DNA of 64,000 bases from Atkinsonella hypoxylon. Taxonomy: Eukaryota > Ascomycota > Sordariomycetes > Hypocreales > Clavicipitaceae. The stretch's first letter is position 1; each line of letters begins with the position of its first letter. The translations under genes were made by a program, and so were the position numbers. The notes beneath the pieces were generated by a model, which was given only the letters and a program-made list of their open reading frames with translations, did not search any database and was not told the origin of the DNA. Of the stretch, positions 9,344 through 21,582 are shown one piece after another. The stretch is from assembly GCA_000729835.1 (NCBI GenBank), contig JFHB01000113.1, positions 34,129 through 98,128 of the forward strand. Reading direction: 5' to 3'.

Positions 9344-12300
9344 AGTGCTACCTCTACAAAAAAGATTAGCTATTCTAGCTATTCTAAAAAATTAATTATT
9401 AGTTATTAGAAGATATATTAGATTAAACTAAATAACTTATTAATCTAGCTATTATAAAAGGCGCAGAAAGGTAGTTATTGTTTTATTGTATAAGTATATA
9501 TTATTATTATTGTAGTGCAATCTACAGTATAGGCTGCTATATTTATGTATTTTCCTTATGCACTTATATTACCTAAATTACACTTATAATCTAGTAACTA
9601 TTAAATCTATATATTAAATTAATAGATTTCCTTAAACCTAATAGAGCGTTAAAGCTTATTCTATAATCTATATATAAGTAAAGTTGCATAAAATTATTCT
9701 AAACAATATTAAATTCTATAAATTAATCTTATATAATAAAGCTAATTTATTAAATCTATATAGTATATTTCTTATATAAGATTGTTCTATATAGTATTAA
9801 AAGCATTAAAAATTAATTTATATTAAAGCTAATTTTTTATTAAATCTCTTTAGTGTATTTCTCTATATATATACAGCCTATTTTAATCTTTAGGCATTAG
9901 CAATAGTAGTAAATTGTTAGTTAGTTATAGTAGGCTGTTAGTTCTCTCTAGAAAGTAAAGCTAGTAGATGCTTCTAGTAGCTTTAGAGAGAGTTTTACCT
10001 AGAAGGCACTAGTTTTACACTTAGTAGGTGTTTCTACTAGTTTACCTATAGCTAGCCTCTTAGTTAGCGTTTTTACCTTAGTTAGTATTAGCTTTACTGT
10101 AGAAGGTATTTCTTATAGAATTAATAGAGAGAAATATATTAAAGATAGGTTAATTAGAATAAATAAAGCACTTCTTCTATATTAAATAGTGCTAAATTTA
10201 TTATTAAAGAGGCTTTATATAGTAATAAACTAGTTAGCTAAGCGTTCTAAGAAGTCTATATAGATACAGTTAATTTTATATTATAGATATCTATTTTCTG
10301 CCTACAGTATATTAATATTGCTAGTAACCTTTAGTAAGGTTTTATTTTTATTAATAACGTTATTAATACCTTTATTAAATTAACTTATACTATTTAGTTA
10401 GTTATATATACTATAGATAGTAGTTTATAATTTATTAAACTACTTATTAAATAAACCTCCTTTAGCCTCTATTTTAACCTAGTTAATCTTTTTATTTAAC
10501 TTATTAATTTTAGTAATATAGAGGTTAAGTTACTTCTATATAGTATTATTACCTATAGAAGTATCCTTAAGGTAGGCTTTAATTATTTCTTTAGTATTAA
10601 ATTTATACTTCTTCTAAAGAAAACTATTATACTAGCTTTAGGATTACACCTTAGCTAATAGAATAAAGAGTAAGTTTATACAGCTAATACTAGCTAAAGT
10701 ACCTATAATAGTGCTATTAATTCTACTAAATTTATTAAAGAAGTAAATAGTAAGTAACACTATCTATAATAGTAAACTAGTAAATAAATCTATAGTAATA
10801 GTTTCTTTACCTCTTTTTACTATATTACTACTATAGTATACAGTAGCTACTACTTTTACCTATATTTTGCCTCTTTTAGCTACTTTAGTGTTACCTATAG
10901 ATACTTTAGTATTCTTACCTTTATACTGCTAGTTCTAGTGCTTTACTTTATAGTTATTATAAATTTTAAAGATATATATTACTGTATTCTACTAGAGTAA
11001 GTAATATATATTATCTTTAAAGACCTTAATGCTAATTTTATTTATTATACTGCCTTTTAGGGTAAATTTATAGGTATAAGTGTAAATAGTATTTTCTATA
11101 TTCTATACCTTCTCTTTAGCTTTATTAGTATAGCAATACTAACTATAGTCTTCTATTATAGGCTCTATATTAATAATATTAATATTATCTTTAATTTCTA
11201 TAGAAATAGTGCTAAAAATAAACTTATTAACTTATAGAGTGCCTTTAGTACTTTTAGGCCTACTAAAAGTGCTATATAAGCAGCAAAAGTTAAGTAATAT
11301 AAGATAAGTTTTAATATTATTTAGTTCTATAGCTACTATATTACCTTTATAGTTATATTTCTACTCCTTAAACTTAAAACCTTTACTTTTAGCGTTAAAA
11401 CTATTATTATAATTAATATATATATTAAAAGTAATATATTCTTCTTTAAGTTTAAATAGTAGTAGTATTATAGCTTAAGTGTAGTTACTATTGTTATTCT
11501 CTTCTTAAAATAGAGTATTTAGGTTTATTAGAATTAATAACTCTAAACTACTAAAAAAAAAGAATAATAGTAGTAGATTTTCTACAGAAGAAATAGAAGA
11601 GGTTAGAAGTAGCTCTATAAACGCTAGTTAGTTCTATAAGCTATAGGAATTTACTCTATAGGCAGTTTATTACTCTTAGTGTAGTATTTTAGTATTTAAC
11701 TATTAAAAGTAGTTAAATAATAGCCTAAAGGGATAAAAAGAGTAGTAGCTATAATAGTATTAATAAATTTATAAAGATTTTATAATATATAAAGGTATAA
11801 GAAAAAGGTTATATAGTAGAAAGTATAAAAATTCATAAAAGTAAAGGTAAATTTATAGAGAAAAGTAGATTAAAATAATAGTATATAGATTTATAGGTAT
11901 TTTCTTCTTAATCTTTTATAATTCTATAATATAGGTTAATTTTAATAGTTTTAATAATAATAAATAAGGAAATAAGAAAAGAGATACTAAAAGATTTAAA
12001 TAATCTATTATATAATAAAGGAAATTAAAACTTATAAAGAAAAGAGTTAGTAGTAAGCTTTTACTAACTAATTTAGGGCTTTCTAGTAAACTATATTACT
12101 CTTCTATTAACGCTAATACTCTTCTTCTTAATTTATAGAGTGTTTCTATAGATATTTATTTATAATTTTAAAAGTATTAACTTTAAGCTTATTTTTAGCA
12201 ATCTATTAGTTATCTTTAGTAAAGAACCCTTTCTATTATATAAGGAATTCTAAATATAGCTTACTTAACCTACTATAGAAACATTAGATTTAATAGGCGT

Positions 12301-12909
12301 AAATTTACTTAATTTCCTAATAGTTCTCTATACTAAACCCTTTTATTATAATTAGTAGTAGTAGTTGCTCTTCTTAGTTAAAAGGGTTCTTACTCTATTT
12401 TAACTTCTAAAGGTAAGCTGCTAATACTACTAAGTATATATATAAATCTAGTAGGAAATTTAAGTAAAACAATAATAGATTTACTTTTGTAAGAACCTTA
12501 TATAGCTTTACCTATTAAGAAGACTATTTCTTTTTTAGCTTTTCTAGAAGTATATATTCTTAGTGTAATTATAGGTAGACTATATTCTCTACTTTAATGT
12601 TAATAGGCTTATATTAAGCGTTATATTTAATCTTACTTAAGGCATTTACTATACTAATAGCTATCTCTACCTCTTGCTAGTATAGCTTCTAAAGTATAGC
12701 TATATTGCTTATATCTATTCTATTACTAGAAACGTTACCTAATTAGATTAAATTAACAATAGTAGCTAGTTAGAAACTATATATAAGTTTATTAAAGGAA
12801 ATCTCTATACTAGCTGCTACTATATTATTAAGCTAGTGCTATAGTGCTAAAAGTATTACAGTTTATAGTGTATTTAGATTTATAACTATATAGTATTAAA
12901 CAGTAATAA
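9101..12909 (-). mobile_element. Ty3/gypsy relic family I, 3' part (3' LTR, unexplained 3' region, end of integrase)
   Basis: A 243-bp LTR (9101-9343) begins TGTTACGG and ends in a mutated GTAACA-type end. Its reverse complement is at 47599-47841, also 243 bp. Reading the minus strand, 12904-12480 resembles the C-terminal part of a gypsy integrase, with a block like VYLKLHQGY...QQ-GPF of fungal elements. The frame continues at the other side of a copia insertion (20729-21260). About 3 kb between the integrase end and the LTR (9344-12480) has no domain I recognise. All frames are closed by TAA/TAG stops typical of RIP. Confidence 0.75.
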
Positions 12910-13609
12910 TATTGAAAATAATAGGGATTACAGGACTAGATATCTAAGAGGGTAGTGGTCTCTTAGATTTAGCACCTGTAATTGCTCCTAGCAATTATCA
13001 CGTAGTGGAAGCAGCAGCGGCCTAAATCAAGCTGTAGTGTATAGTATAGATCACGTAGAGGCAGTAGATAACTATAATAATAGTAGTATCTTATATTAAG
13101 AGCGCTGTAACGAATAAGTTAGTGAGGGTAGGATCTTAAATCTTTCTAGTCCCTTATAGACCTACTAACTATATTAGCGGGCTGTAGTTACTAAAAGGGG
13201 CTTATAGGCTACTTTATAATTTCCGCAAAAAGATTTACTATATAAAAACAAAAAAATCAACTTATAGCTATATAAATAAGACGCCTATATGCACAATTTA
13301 ACAAATTCCACTAATAATAAGCAACCCTTATAAACAACTCTATCTAACAATTATACTATTAAATAGCCCTAATTCTTAGCTTTTAAATAGTATACTTCTT
13401 AAATTTCTACTATTGCTAGTTGTAGAGAAAATCGCAGTTAAAGTTAACTATAGGTTAGGCAACTTTGCCCTAGTTAATTCTAGATGTTTTACATCTAGTA
13501 ACAGCAATATCTCTACTAAAAATTAACGTAATAAGACCTAATAAGGGTTACGTAATAGAGCAACTAGTAGGCATAAAAATAGGCTATATAGGGTAGCTTA
13601 TTTTTAACA
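12910..13609 (-). repeat. Copia copy 1, 3' LTR
   Basis: 700 bp. On the + strand it starts TATTGAAAATAATAGG and ends TTTTTAACA. The left (outer) third keeps sites such as ATCACGTAGTGGAAGC; the right (inner) third is TA-converted. Confidence 0.9.
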
Positions 13610-14137
13610 CTCCCTCTAGAAATATAAGAAGTAACTAGTTCTATAAGCAACTTAGCTCCTTTAAAGAATATCTAAGTTAGAATTAACTAACGAAATACAG
13701 TACTAATAATAGAACTAAATAACATAACTAATTCCAGCAATTCCAGGGTAGTTATAGTTAAATATAACTAGTTGTTGTTAATTGTTTTTGTTGTTTTCGA
13801 TTTTTAACTGTTTTTTGTTGCTTTTCGATTTTTTAAGTGTTTTTGTTGCTTTTATAAGCTAGCTAGAAAGCTCTAGTAACTTAATAAATTGTTAATGCTT
13901 TTAAATAGTAAGAGGCTTAGTTAGGCTATCTGCTAGCATCTAATTTATATTAATATAACTAACCTTAACTATACCTTTACGAATTTTTTCCCTAATATAG
14001 TTAAACTTTAAAAGGGTGTGCTTAGTTCTACTATATAACGTTAGGTTGTAAGCAGTAACTATAGCACCTTAATTATTACACCTAATAGGAATAGGAGGGG
14101 TTAAAGGCAGCTTTATCTCCTTAAAAAGGCCGTAGAG

Positions 14138-14548
14138 CTACTCTAATTCCCTAATAGCTTTAGATAATGCATTAGATTCTGCTTCTAAAGTAGAAAGAGC
14201 AATAGTACTAGCTTTCTTCGATTTCCAGCTAATAGGTCCACTAGCTAGCTTATATAGATAAGCATAGGTTGATTTAGAAGAGACTTTATCACCAGCAAAA
14301 TCGCTATCGCAATAACTAAGGAGGGTCTTAAGTACTTCTTTGCAACTAATAGAGCTATTAAAAGCTTTAGAAGAAGACCCTAGTGGTATAGAATGCTTAT
14401 AAATAATGGCAAAGCTTCTAGTACCACTTAAGTACCTTAGGAGGTGCTTAGAGGCGTTTAGGTGCTCTATATAGGGCTTAGCTAGGAAGGTTAATAGCCA
14501 CTGAACAGAAAAAGCAATATTAGCTCTAGTTAGCAACATTAGGTACAT
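14138..14548 (-). pseudogene. Copia RNase H domain relic (longest surviving open frame)
   Basis: 136 codons read on the minus strand. Landmarks are MYLMLLTRANIAFSVQWL, HLNASKHLLRYLSGT, the YCDSDFAGD block containing the RNase H acidic residues, and KKASTIALSTLEAES. This is the typical Ty1/copia RNase H arrangement at the 3' end of pol. The upstream RT is closed by stops. The survival of 136 codons reflects few CAG/CAA/TGG codons at RIP sites rather than function. Confidence 0.88.
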
Positions 14549-15490
14549 TATAGTGCCTATTATGCTCTAATAAAGCTTATAATCGGATTTTAAGAGAAGT
14601 TTTATAACTAGTTGCTTTAGAATTCCTAGCTGTATAGGGATAGAAGCTAGCTTAGCATCTAGTATATTAAATCTTTCTAGGGCTTCAAGGATGTATTAAG
14701 ATTAATGGATTTTAATAGACCTTTTAGACCTATTATAGGTGATTTAAACGCCTAGAAAGAATTCTGCTGGTCCTCTATCTTCTATTGGATAAGCTTTATA
14801 TAATAGCTTCTTTAGCTTGTTAATATAGCTTAGATTTAGACTAATTAGAAGACAGTTATCTACGTAAGTAGCAATATACGTAGATGTAGCTAGGTTATAA
14901 AAGACTGCTAGGTCTAATATAAGAGGTTTAAATCTATACTTATAAAGTAATTCTGTTAGAATTTGCTGCTATTCTCTAGGACTTTGCTTTAAACTATAGA
15001 GGGATTTTTCTAGCTTAATTACCTGCTCTTTAGAGAGCTTGTAATTACAGCTTTTTAGTAGCTTAGCTACTAATAGCGTTGCTTCTGCAAATTCAACGAA
15101 TCTATCTGGGATTTCTATATAAATAGCTTCCTTTAGCTTGCTATTTAAAAACGCTCCTATAAAATCAATTTGCTTAACTTCCTAGTTATTAAAAGCTGCA
15201 AGAGCTAATAATATACGCCAGCTAGGAGGAATACTAGTTGCAGCAAAGGTCTCTAGGTAATCTTAACCTTCTATTTGCATAAATCCCTTAGCAATAAGGC
15301 GGGCCTTATATTTTATAGGATTATTTTCTTTATCCTTTTTTAGCCTATAAATAAGCCTATTCTTTAGAACTCTTTGGCCCTTAGGTACTTAGTCTTTCCC
15401 TATAAATTTAAAGGTTCTAGCAGCTAATAGCTACTTAAATTCGCTATAGGTAGCTTCTATCTAATGCTGCTTAGCAGAGCTTTTTAGGGC
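14549..15490 (-). pseudogene. Copia reverse transcriptase relic
   Basis: Minus-strand RT with stops. The active site at 14864-14853 reads Tyr-Val-Asp-Asn in place of Tyr-Val-Asp-Asp, a change expected from RIP of TGAC to TAAC. Upstream blocks include a FIGAFLNSKLKEAIY-like segment and downstream an IEDRGPAEFFLG-like segment as in copia RTs. Boundaries are approximate. Confidence 0.75.
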
Positions 15491-15496
15491 TTACTT

Positions 15497-16190
15497 CTAT
15501 ATATTAAGAAGTTTATCCTTATTACTAGAAGTAATAGCTGCTTTAGTCCTTGCCTTAAAGTATAGATCCTTAATTAAGGAAAATATATCTCCATCTAAAT
15601 CTATAGCATTAGCATTAGCTTCAGCTTCTATAGTAGCTTCTATAGGTGTTTCTATAGGTATAGGGGCTTTAGGGGCCTCTATAGCTTCTATAGGGTTGCT
15701 TAGTAGAAGAGCTTGATCTATAGGTTCTAGTGGATAATTCAGCACATCTAGATAACTAGGATAAGGATACTTAGGAGTATAATTATCTACTAATTGCTGC
15801 TGGTTATCGATTTCTCCCTCTAAAGGATTATTCACTATAGAACCAATAGGAACCTTAGGGATGCCCTATGAAATAGAACCTATTCCTTCTATAATTTTAA
15901 TAAAGCTAGTCTTTATAACAGCTCGTTTAGAGGGGATATATATTAGATATATATTAGAACCTAGTGTAGCTAAAAGTCTACTAGAAATAGTTCTTTTAGC
16001 TAGCTTCTGCAACCTAGATTGTTGTTCTAAAGGAATTAGAACTTCGCAATAGGAGCCTATAGCCCTTATTTTAGTAAAATTAGGCTTATAGGTCTTAGAA
16101 GGCTCTAAATCAGCTAGATATAGCTGTTTAGGACTTAGTAGTTTAGTACTATTTGCAGTAGTATTAACTAAATCTACTATAGCAAAAAGG
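15497..16190 (-). pseudogene. Copia integrase C-terminus and IN-RT linker relic
   Basis: An open frame of 112 codons (15835-15497; MNNPLEGEIDNQQQLVDNYT...) is a Pro/Ile/Glu-rich linker. Upstream on the minus strand (16190-15860) is the integrase C-terminal region, with landmarks ...PLEQQSRLQKLAKR... and VYLIYIPSKRAVIKTSF, better preserved in copy 2 at 41671-41360. Confidence 0.75.
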
Positions 16191-17299
16191 ATGTAAGACT
16201 ATAGATACAGAGGTAATTATAACTACTGTAGAGTAGCACGCAAACGGTTTAGAAGTACTCTTATAGCTCTCTCTATTAGCCTATTCTGTTTATAAATATA
16301 GAGGCAAGAGGTGCTAAAGCAAATACCCTTAGAAGATAGCTAAGCTTACAACCTAGTATTAATTTCTATACTACTATTAAAATAAAGGTGTTTAGGGTAG
16401 CAGTTATACTAGTTCTTTAATTCCTTAAAGAAGCCTTTAATACAGCTATAAAGAGTAGAACCCTCTTTATTAGCTAGATTAAAAGACTACTTATACTGTA
16501 ATTTTCTATTAATTAGAAAAAGAACTAGAGGCCTCTTATTGTGCAATATAGGCTCTATTTTAACGGTATCTCCCTCTATAATATCTAAACATCTAGGGGG
16601 GTTAGGAATAGTATGCTTGCTAGGTCTTCTAACAGCTTTAGCTTAGTTGCAAGCTAGGCAGTTAAAATCCTTTTCCTTAATTTTTGTAAAATTAGGAATA
16701 CCTTTAGTAATAGAAGCAGTCTTCTTTAGTAAAGGGAGTCCTATATGCCCTAATCTAACGTGCTAAGTAGCAGCTAATTCTAGTAGCTTCTTATAGGAAG
16801 AAGAAGCAGTAGGATTACTACTAGAATTATTATTAGAGCTAGCTTCCTATTACTCCCTATCTTGCTAGATCTCTTAAGAACCACAGGCCTCGTTTAAGGG
16901 ATCTAGACAGCTATTTCCTCTAATATTTAGCAACTTAGGATTTAGACCTTCTAAATCCCTGTTATTAGAAGGAATCTAACTAGGAGCCCGTTTAGGAACT
17001 AGGGCTAATAGCTCTATAACATCGTTATTAGTATTATCTTCTTCTTTAAAATCAGATAATTCCTTAATACAGCTATATTCCTTAGGATTAAAACTAGGCT
17101 GTTAAGGGATTTAAACCTCTATAGAATAACTAGCATTATAACCGCTATTATAACTATTGCTAGTAAATCCTATATAAGAGAGATTTGCGTGGTTTTTACA
17201 CACTCTAGGGGTCTCTTGCCCCTTAAGCTGTAGAAAGAAACTATACTTTTTGGGATTTAGAAGCCTACAGCAGCTTCTATTAGCTAGAAATAGCTAATT

Positions 17300-19640
17300 T
17301 CTAAGGAGAGTGCCCCCTATTAAATAGTGCTTTAGACCACTAATTAGGTTGGTATCTAAACCTAGGCAATATAGAGCATCCTTTAGAGCTAAAGGCCTGT
17401 ATTTAGCTAGATTTATACTAACTAGTACCTAGAATACAGCAGTTCCCTGTCCTTTAGGATAAATAGGACCTCCTCTAGTAGCAATAGGCGCGGTTTTACT
17501 CTTTTTTATAGGCTTAAAAGTCCTAAAAAATGCCTTATTGTTAACTATATAACAGGTAGAACCTGTATTGTATAGTAAGGAGTTTTTAATTATTCCATTA
17601 GAATAGTTAAAAGAAGGGGTATTATTACTAGTAGTACTAGTATCACTAGTAGTGGATTCTGTATCTAAATCGTAAGAATTATCACTACTAGAACTGCTAG
17701 AATCATTAGATTCTATAGTATCCTAGTTGCTAGTGGATAGGTTATAACAACCTATAGCAAAAGCAGCTTCTCTATCCTTATTCCTAGAGTTTTTATTACT
17801 TCTTCTTCGGCCCTTCTACTTCTTCTTATTCTTAGAGGCTTTATCTATATCTTTATCTTTAGAGGCATTAGAATCGTTAGAATTAGAATCGTTAGAATTC
17901 TTCTTCTAATTAGGAGGATTCTTTCCTTAATTAGCCTTATTATTATTAGAACTATTAGAAGCCTTATAACTAAGAGCTTTAGATATAAAGGAGCTTTTAT
18001 CTCTTTGTTCTTCTAATAAGTTAGCTATAAGGAACTGTAAATTTAGCATTTTTACAGATAGACCTTATGCTCTAGCAGCTCTAATAGAATATTGCTGCCT
18101 TTCAGCCTAGCTAAGGAAGGTCTTCTTTAAAGCATTAATATAATAATTTACCTAGTCGATAGGATCAATAGCTACACTATAGAGCTATAATCTAGCTAGT
18201 AAATTATTAAATTCAGCATTAAAGGCCTCTAAAGATCCCTTATAGTTCAAAAACGATAAGTTGTAATAACTAGCATATAGCGTACTACGTTGTATTTTAG
18301 CACTCTACGAATATTGCCTAACTAGAACGTTATAGGCATCTACAGGGAACTTATGCTAGCTTATAGCAGCTTAAGGTCTAGATTGGCAACTATCTCTTAT
18401 AATTATAAGGATAATAGCTTGCTCTAAATCTACTAATATACTAGCTATACTAGGATTATTAATAAATTAAGGGAATCCTAGGGCCCTAAATTAAATAGTT
18501 AAAGCTTGCTTCTACTGTTCAAAATTTTCAGGGCCTTTCAGCTTAGCAGCCTCTAGAATTAAGTAGACCTTCTTATTTAACTCTTTTATAGTGCCTTTAT
18601 TAAAAGCAGGCAGAAAAGTAGCACTATTAGAGGAACTAGAAGGTTTAGGGACTTTAAAAGAGACTTTAGAAGTCTTAGAAGTAACAGGATCTGCCTTAGG
18701 AGACCCTATTAAGAGATTACCTATAGATGTAATTATAGTATCTAATTTACTTAGTAAATCAGCTATATTACCTTCATTTTAGCTTTATTTTGCTTCACTA
18801 TACCTAATAAATCTATTTAGGGTCTCTTGTTGCTTATCTATTTAAGCTTTTAGATTAGCTTGTACATTATAGACTTACACTACTCTTTTAGAAGCTAATC
18901 TAGCTTCTTTTAGAGCCTTCTTAGCTATATAATCTTCTTTATTAAAAGAGGAATCTACTGGCTGAGGGGGGGACCTTACTGGACTAGGAAAGCTAGTAGC
19001 AGCTGTAGCTAGTGTACTAGAACCACTACCCTGTTTAGGGCTTATGCTCTTTCCCTTGCCTATTCCTTTTAGTGCTATTTTAAGGGTTTTAATAGCTAAT
19101 TTAACGCTCTTTATAGCTAATTATAGCTTAAATTACAGTGGAAAAGGTAGTAAATAACAGTAATAACCTCTACTAGATATTAATAGATTGCTCTATTATA
19201 GGCCTAGAAGTGCCCTATATCTTCAGAAATTATACTGAGATTTTTCTCCAATTTCTTTTATAACAGGTATAACGGGCTCTAAAGGCTGCGTTATATTGCG
19301 ATCTATATACACATACAATTTGTATAGCAGACTAGATTAATAAGCGGTTGTAAGGGGCATAAAACACAGGTCCTAGCTATTTTTAGCTAAAAAATTCAGG
19401 AGATTCTTCTCTAATTAGGTTCTAACAAATCAGTGGAGACCTAGGCACAGCTAATTAAGGGATATCCAGCTAATTCCTACTTCAAAATCCCAACTAGTAG
19501 GATTACTATATAAATTAATTCTGCAACCGAAAACACAGGAATATCCAACAGCAACAAGAGCTGTTAGGCGTGCACTATAAATTGTAGTATAGCTACTAAC
19601 AGAGGTGCACAGGGTGCATAATATAATAACAACAATGAGC
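17300..19640 (-). pseudogene. Copia gag and protease relic
   Basis: Minus-strand gag with Ser/Asn- and Lys-rich stretches, followed by a protease block whose active site corresponds to LLYNTGSTCYIVNN near 17585-17540. Broken by multiple stops. The same region occurs at 42800-45100 (minus) and 61573-63563 (plus). Confidence 0.65.
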
Positions 19641-20010
19641 AATATAGTGCAGCGCTAAGCTTATTTCTTAATAGAAATAATTAATTAGGCAGTGCCTAAT
19701 AAAACAATTTGCAGTGCAAATGTAATGTATATAGATATATATATTTTGATGTTGCGCAACAATAGAACCTAGCTATTAAGAATAGCTTTAAAAGTGTGTA
19801 TACACAGGGTGTATAGAGTGCAGGAGGCACAGGGTGGGCAGAATGAAAACACTAGTATAGTGGCTAGCGATGTATATACAGCAGGTATTAATAGCTTCCA
19901 GTAAGCTACTAATAGCAGCGATAGCTGCTAGCGTAGGTCTTAATATAGCTTCTAGTGGGTAATATAGTACACAATAGTAGATTTCAGTGGGCTAACAGCT
20001 TACAGATAGG

Positions 20011-20028
20011 TCTTCCGGGCTTATAACC
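20011..20028 (-). promoter_or_regulatory. Primer binding site beside copia copy 1 5' LTR
   Basis: On the minus strand GGTTATAAGCCCGGAAGA directly follows the LTR end. It is the complement of the anticodon arm of initiator tRNA-Met (GGGCTCATAACC) with one RIP-type change (TGAG to TAAG). This is the half-tRNA priming site known from Drosophila copia. Confidence 0.75.
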
Positions 20029-20728
20029 TATTGAAAATAATAGGGATTACAGGACTAGATATCTAAGAGGGTAGTGGTCTCTTAGATTTAGCACCTGTAA
20101 TTGCTCCTAGCAATTATTACGTAGTAGAAGCAGTAGCAGCCTAAATTAAGCTGTAGTGTATAGTATAGATTACGTAGAGGCAGTAGATAACTATAATAAT
20201 AGTGGTATCTTATATTAAGAGCGCTGTAACGAACAAGTTAGTAAGGGTAGAATCTTAAATCTTTCTAGTCCCTTATAGACCTACTAACTATATTAGTAGG
20301 CTGTAGTTGCTAGAAGGGGCTTGTAAGCTACTTTATAATTTCTGCAAAAAGATTTACTATATAAAAACAAAAAAATTAACTTACAGCTATACAAACGAGA
20401 CACCTATATGTACAATTTAACAAATTCCACTAATAACAAGCAACCCTTATAAACAACTCTATCTAACAATTATACTATTAGATAGCCCTAATTCTTAGCT
20501 TTTGAATAGTATACTTCTTGAATTTCTACTATTGCTAGTTGTAGAGAAAATCGCAGTTAAAGTTGACTATAGGTTAGGCAACTTTGCCCTAGTCGATTCT
20601 AGATGTTTTGCATCTAGTAACAGCGATATCTCTACCAAAAATCAACGTAACAAGACCTAATGAGGGTCACGTGATAGAGCAACTAGTAGGCATAAAAATA
20701 GGCTATACAGGGTAGCTTATTTTTAACA
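20029..20728 (-). repeat. Copia copy 1, 5' LTR
   Basis: 700 bp, same length as the partner LTR. Here the right (outer) third is preserved (GGGTCACGTGATAGAGC) and the left (inner) third is TA-converted (ATTACGTAGTAGAAGC), the mirror image of the 3' LTR. Confidence 0.9.
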
Positions 20729-21260
20729 AATAATAACTATTTAATTCTTCTATTTAGCTGTTCTATCTATCTATAAGTAGTAAGCTATAGCTATAAGCAA
20801 TTTACTTCTAATTTAGGTAAATATACTTCTTTAAACGTTAGAAATAAACTTTAGATCTTAGTTATTTATAATCTATTTAAGAAGGCTTTAGTTTAATAAA
20901 TATAGTATCTATAAGAGCAGTTCTGCCTAAATTTCTGCTGTATATATTATATACCTAAGTATAAGGATTGTTTACTTACTAAATAAGCAATTTACTAAAT
21001 ATAGTAAGTTATAGAAGCTATATTTATCTTTCTACTATAGGGTGTTTATTAAGCTAACTTTAGGTATATTAGTAATAAAATTAAGCGAAATTATATAGAA
21101 GAGCGTTAAAACTAACTCTAACAACCTTAATTTCTCTAGTAGCTTACTGCAGTTAATTGCATTTTCTTTATAGGTATAGCAGTAAGCAATATAGGTTTAA
21201 ATCTACTTATATATCTAAGGAAAGTAGACTGCTTACAATTCTGCTGCTATTCTATAGGCG
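20729..21260 (-). pseudogene. Family-I gypsy integrase core relic
   Basis: Segment between copia copy 1 and gypsy G1. Minus-strand reading shows gypsy integrase landmarks: a block like TAEI-AELLL-ILYLLN, a block aligning with the GPQFTS region, and near 20790-20745 YYLQIDRTAKQKNQ, aligning with the YHPQTDGQTERVNQ consensus. It is continuous with 12909 on one side and 29354 on the other once the two insertions are removed. Confidence 0.8.
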
Positions 21261-21582
21261 TGTAATAGACTGGCCTAGTAGCTGCTGCTAACTAGCGTCT
21301 ATAATGAGAACTATAATTATAGGGAGGAAAGGGAAAGAGAGAAGGAACTAGAAGCCTCCCTATGCCCCTATACTATATATCTAAGGGTAGGTCTCTCCCC
21401 TTAGGAGCCCCTTTTAGTATATACTCTATAGCTAAGGTCCTTTCTCTAAGGCCCTATAAAGTCTAGCTAACCTCTAGTTAAATGCAGTCTACTTCTATCC
21501 CTTTACCTATATAGATTACTATCTTTCTTTTGCTGTTCTCTTTTTACTAAAAGACTTAAGCCTAAGGCTTAAGTCTATAATA
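21261..21582 (-). repeat. Gypsy G copy 1, 3' LTR
   Basis: 322 bp, from TGTAATAGACTGGCC to a TA-converted AGTCTATAATA end. The outer (left) end is well preserved. Confidence 0.88.

Larger units (their letters stand above)
12910..20728 (-). mobile_element. Complete but RIP-inactivated Ty1/copia element (copy 1)
   Basis: Two 700-bp LTRs (12910-13609 and 20029-20728) flank a minus-strand gag-protease-integrase-RT-RNase H region. The 5-bp target-site duplication AATAA is at 12905-12909 and 20729-20733. The primer site lies beside the right (5') LTR and a purine tract (AGAGGGAG on the minus strand) beside the left (3') LTR. RNase H is after RT and integrase before RT, the copia order. It interrupts the family-I gypsy integrase. 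Total 7819 bp; no frame is intact. Confidence 0.92.

Noticed and set aside
15861..16052. Plus-strand frame repeated at 41355-41543
   Set aside because: Antisense of the integrase C-terminus in both copia copies; the minus strand carries the recognisable protein.
18591..18782. Small plus-strand frame repeated at 44082-44282 and as a minus-strand frame at 62084-62272
   Set aside because: Antisense of copia gag in each of the three copies. Its conservation follows from gag homology, so it is not evidence for an antisense gene.
12910..20728. Using LTR-LTR divergence to date insertions
   Set aside because: Differences are almost all RIP-type transitions distributed by position within the element, so they do not behave as a clock.
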